Positions 17,501 through 17,793 of a DNA stretch of 17,793 nt are shown in pieces. Source of the DNA: an uncultured Muribaculaceae bacterium (lineage in GTDB: Bacteria > Bacteroidota > Bacteroidia > Bacteroidales > Muribaculaceae); the NCBI GenBank assembly GCA_910587545.1, contig CAJUMI010000016.1, forward strand, positions 1 through 17,793. Reading direction: 5' to 3'. Position numbers and translations under genes: made by a program. Positions within the stretch are counted from its first letter, which is position 1; every line of letters starts with the position of its first letter. Below the pieces are notes generated by a model. It was not told where the DNA came from. It made no database searches and saw only the letters and a program-made list of their open reading frames with translations.

Positions 17501-17716
17501 CTGGCCGTCGACATTTGTCGACGCACCTGTTGTGGTCCCTTTCACTGATATTCCTACCCCTGGCAAAGGTTCTCCTTGTTCGTCGGTGACGACTCCTTGA
17601 ACCTTATTCTGGGCAGCGACAGTGAAAGAGCATACTAAAAGCATGGTCAGCGACGCAAACAACATGTGCATGCGGCGTGAGATGCTCATTCTACTTTTTT
17701 CGCTTATTGCGCGCAT
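14531..17716 (-). CDS. SusC-like TonB-dependent outer-membrane glycan transporter
   Basis: This is the beta-barrel importer of the locus; with its SusD partner it would take up oligosaccharides across the outer membrane using TonB energy. A signal peptide occupies about residues 10-35 and ends in VAAQ. A carboxypeptidase-regulatory-like beta sandwich follows (about 38-108), then the linker LDEIVVVGYG (114-123) and the plug domain, with the typical SusC stretch at about 221-243 (DAAS, YGM, ANGVIIITTKRG). The rest is barrel, includes a DINGDGKITAED loop near the C-terminus, and ends in the terminal phenylalanine LDLSF. The length of 1061 residues is normal for the family. There is no N-terminal STN signalling domain, so sigma/anti-sigma control through this protein is unlikely. 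The first ATG is used here, but the internal methionine at residue 10 (position 17689) gives a tidier signal peptide. The stop codon overlaps an ATG (TAATG) in front of susD. The substrate cannot be read from the sequence. Confidence 0.97.
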   Translation of the reverse strand: MRAISEKSRMSISRRMHMLFASLTMLLVCSFTVAAQNKVQGVVTDEQGEPLPGVGISVKGTTTGASTNVDGQYSIIAPADGTLTFSYVGMNPEHVKINNRSTINVVLTEDSKNLDEIVVVGYGEQKKVTLTGAVSQVTSKDITKTVGSNLSQSLVGKLPGMITMQSSGRPGSDGVSILVRGYSSYNDAGTVLCIIDGVERGSNGLASLDPNEVESISVLKDAASCAIYGMKAANGVIIITTKRGSEGRASISYRGTVTLNSPTSLPKMMNGLEYMQWYNLAQTLDGVDPMNVHFTQNMLDAVNNGDITDGIEDTDWLETMKKTTLNTQHNLTISGGTDKSHYFLSGGFLKQNGNLEGHHYQRGNFRSNVDAQLGDMFDVQFNAAGIIADSNYPSGQTYATQYGGYSLENQMLYSAPYIPKVYQSSDPDDPNNGMPTSGFRNIGHNPEYAAGHSGFSKSRRVTINTSGRIDWKAPFLKGLKASFFFSWDWYDLQSKSFNYTYKVMAWNPSTKQYSKLDAPNLTPGGNMVVGDQKGQKTVVRPSISYTGTFNSVHNVNAIFLYERTNDDSSVMSGNRRNFALYDLPYLSFGQDLDPDPNKANSESAGKSASEGIAGRVGYNYDEKYLAEVAFRYDGSYLFAPGKRWGFFPSVSAGWVLSRENFIREFLGDNIDFLKIRGSIGKTGNDNVAAWLYRQQYLASSGIAAFGPNPTVGTTLSPVNVYLQSNLTWEKTNSYDIGFELTMWNGLLSAEFDYFYKYTYDILTSVGSVFAPSLAGNYPSVDNRGKFDNRGIELVLRHTNRIGDFHYNVNANLTWAHNRIISRTESAGTLPWQSRLGSSIGDVWGFKTAGLYQTQEELDNMPHPINTTPRLGDIRYVDINGDGKITAEDQVKIARNQRPEMMFALNAQANWRGFDLSFQLQGAALCDKMLGSGVSDFCPLTRPWYGNWDNSPLYLVEGSWRPDNTNAEYPRLSVTGNAQNSYVSDFWKRNGAYLRLKNLTIGYTIPTRITKKANISNVRFFASGVNLFTITDFKYLDPESGNYTWAFYPQQRTFTFGLDLSF

Positions 17717-17793
17717 AGAATTGGAATTAAGGTTAAAAAATAATGATTATTAGGTAAGTAATTCAGAAAAATAAATGAACATATCAGGCTCTT

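Noticed and set aside
17717..17793. AT-rich leader upstream of the SusC gene as a Bacteroidota promoter (TAnnTTTG type)
   Set aside because: The minus strand has only near matches such as TATTTTTC, and the matching -33 element would fall at or beyond the window edge. The promoter and any regulator are probably outside.

Overview
The window suggests the Bacteroidota, most likely the Bacteroidales; Muribaculaceae is my best guess from the moderately high GC and protein style, but I could not test it. The main evidence is a SusC/SusD pair with acidic lipoprotein signals, AT-rich non-coding gaps, A-rich start regions without clear Shine-Dalgarno sites, and co-directional, tightly packed glycan-use genes. 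Every real gene lies on the minus strand, so transcription runs from the right end (about 17716) to the left end (about 115). This is one polysaccharide utilization locus (PUL).

Layout in transcription order. (1) Outer-membrane capture block: SusC-like TonB-dependent transporter (17716-14531), SusD-like lipoprotein (14501-12819) and a SusE-position lipoprotein with a likely beta-propeller (12798-10915). (2) A 90-bp gap holding a perfect 11-bp inverted repeat followed by a T-rich tract (10851-10900). It could reduce read-through between the abundant surface proteins and the enzymes. (3) Two cytoplasmic enzymes: a double-SIS protein resembling the isomerase half of GlmS (10824-9763) and a ROK sugar kinase without the usual zinc motif (9733-8834). 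(4) Exported glycosidases: a GH2 enzyme of the exo-beta-glucosaminidase type, split into two overlapping reading frames (8824-6398 and 6401-6042), and a GH20 beta-hexosaminidase (6029-4422). (5) Two large exported proteins of no assigned activity that look like TIM-barrel glycosidases (4373-2142 and 2145-115), overlapping by 4 bp.

Proposed joint function (inference): SusCD and the SusE-position protein capture and import an amino-sugar-containing oligosaccharide. GH20, GH2 and the two uncharacterised glycosidases trim it in the periplasm. The ROK kinase phosphorylates a released hexosamine, and the SIS enzyme deaminates or isomerises the hexosamine phosphate into central metabolism. A GlcN-releasing GH2, a kinase and a NagB-II-like deaminase together would handle non-acetylated amino sugar without a NagA deacetylase, and no deacetylase is present here. 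No regulator, inner-membrane sugar transporter, surface endo-glycosidase, sulfatase, RNA gene, CRISPR array or insertion sequence is visible.

The points most worth following are the two unassigned glycosidase-like proteins, one with an extra beta module inserted in its barrel, the GH2 frame break, and the hairpin between the capture genes and the enzyme genes.
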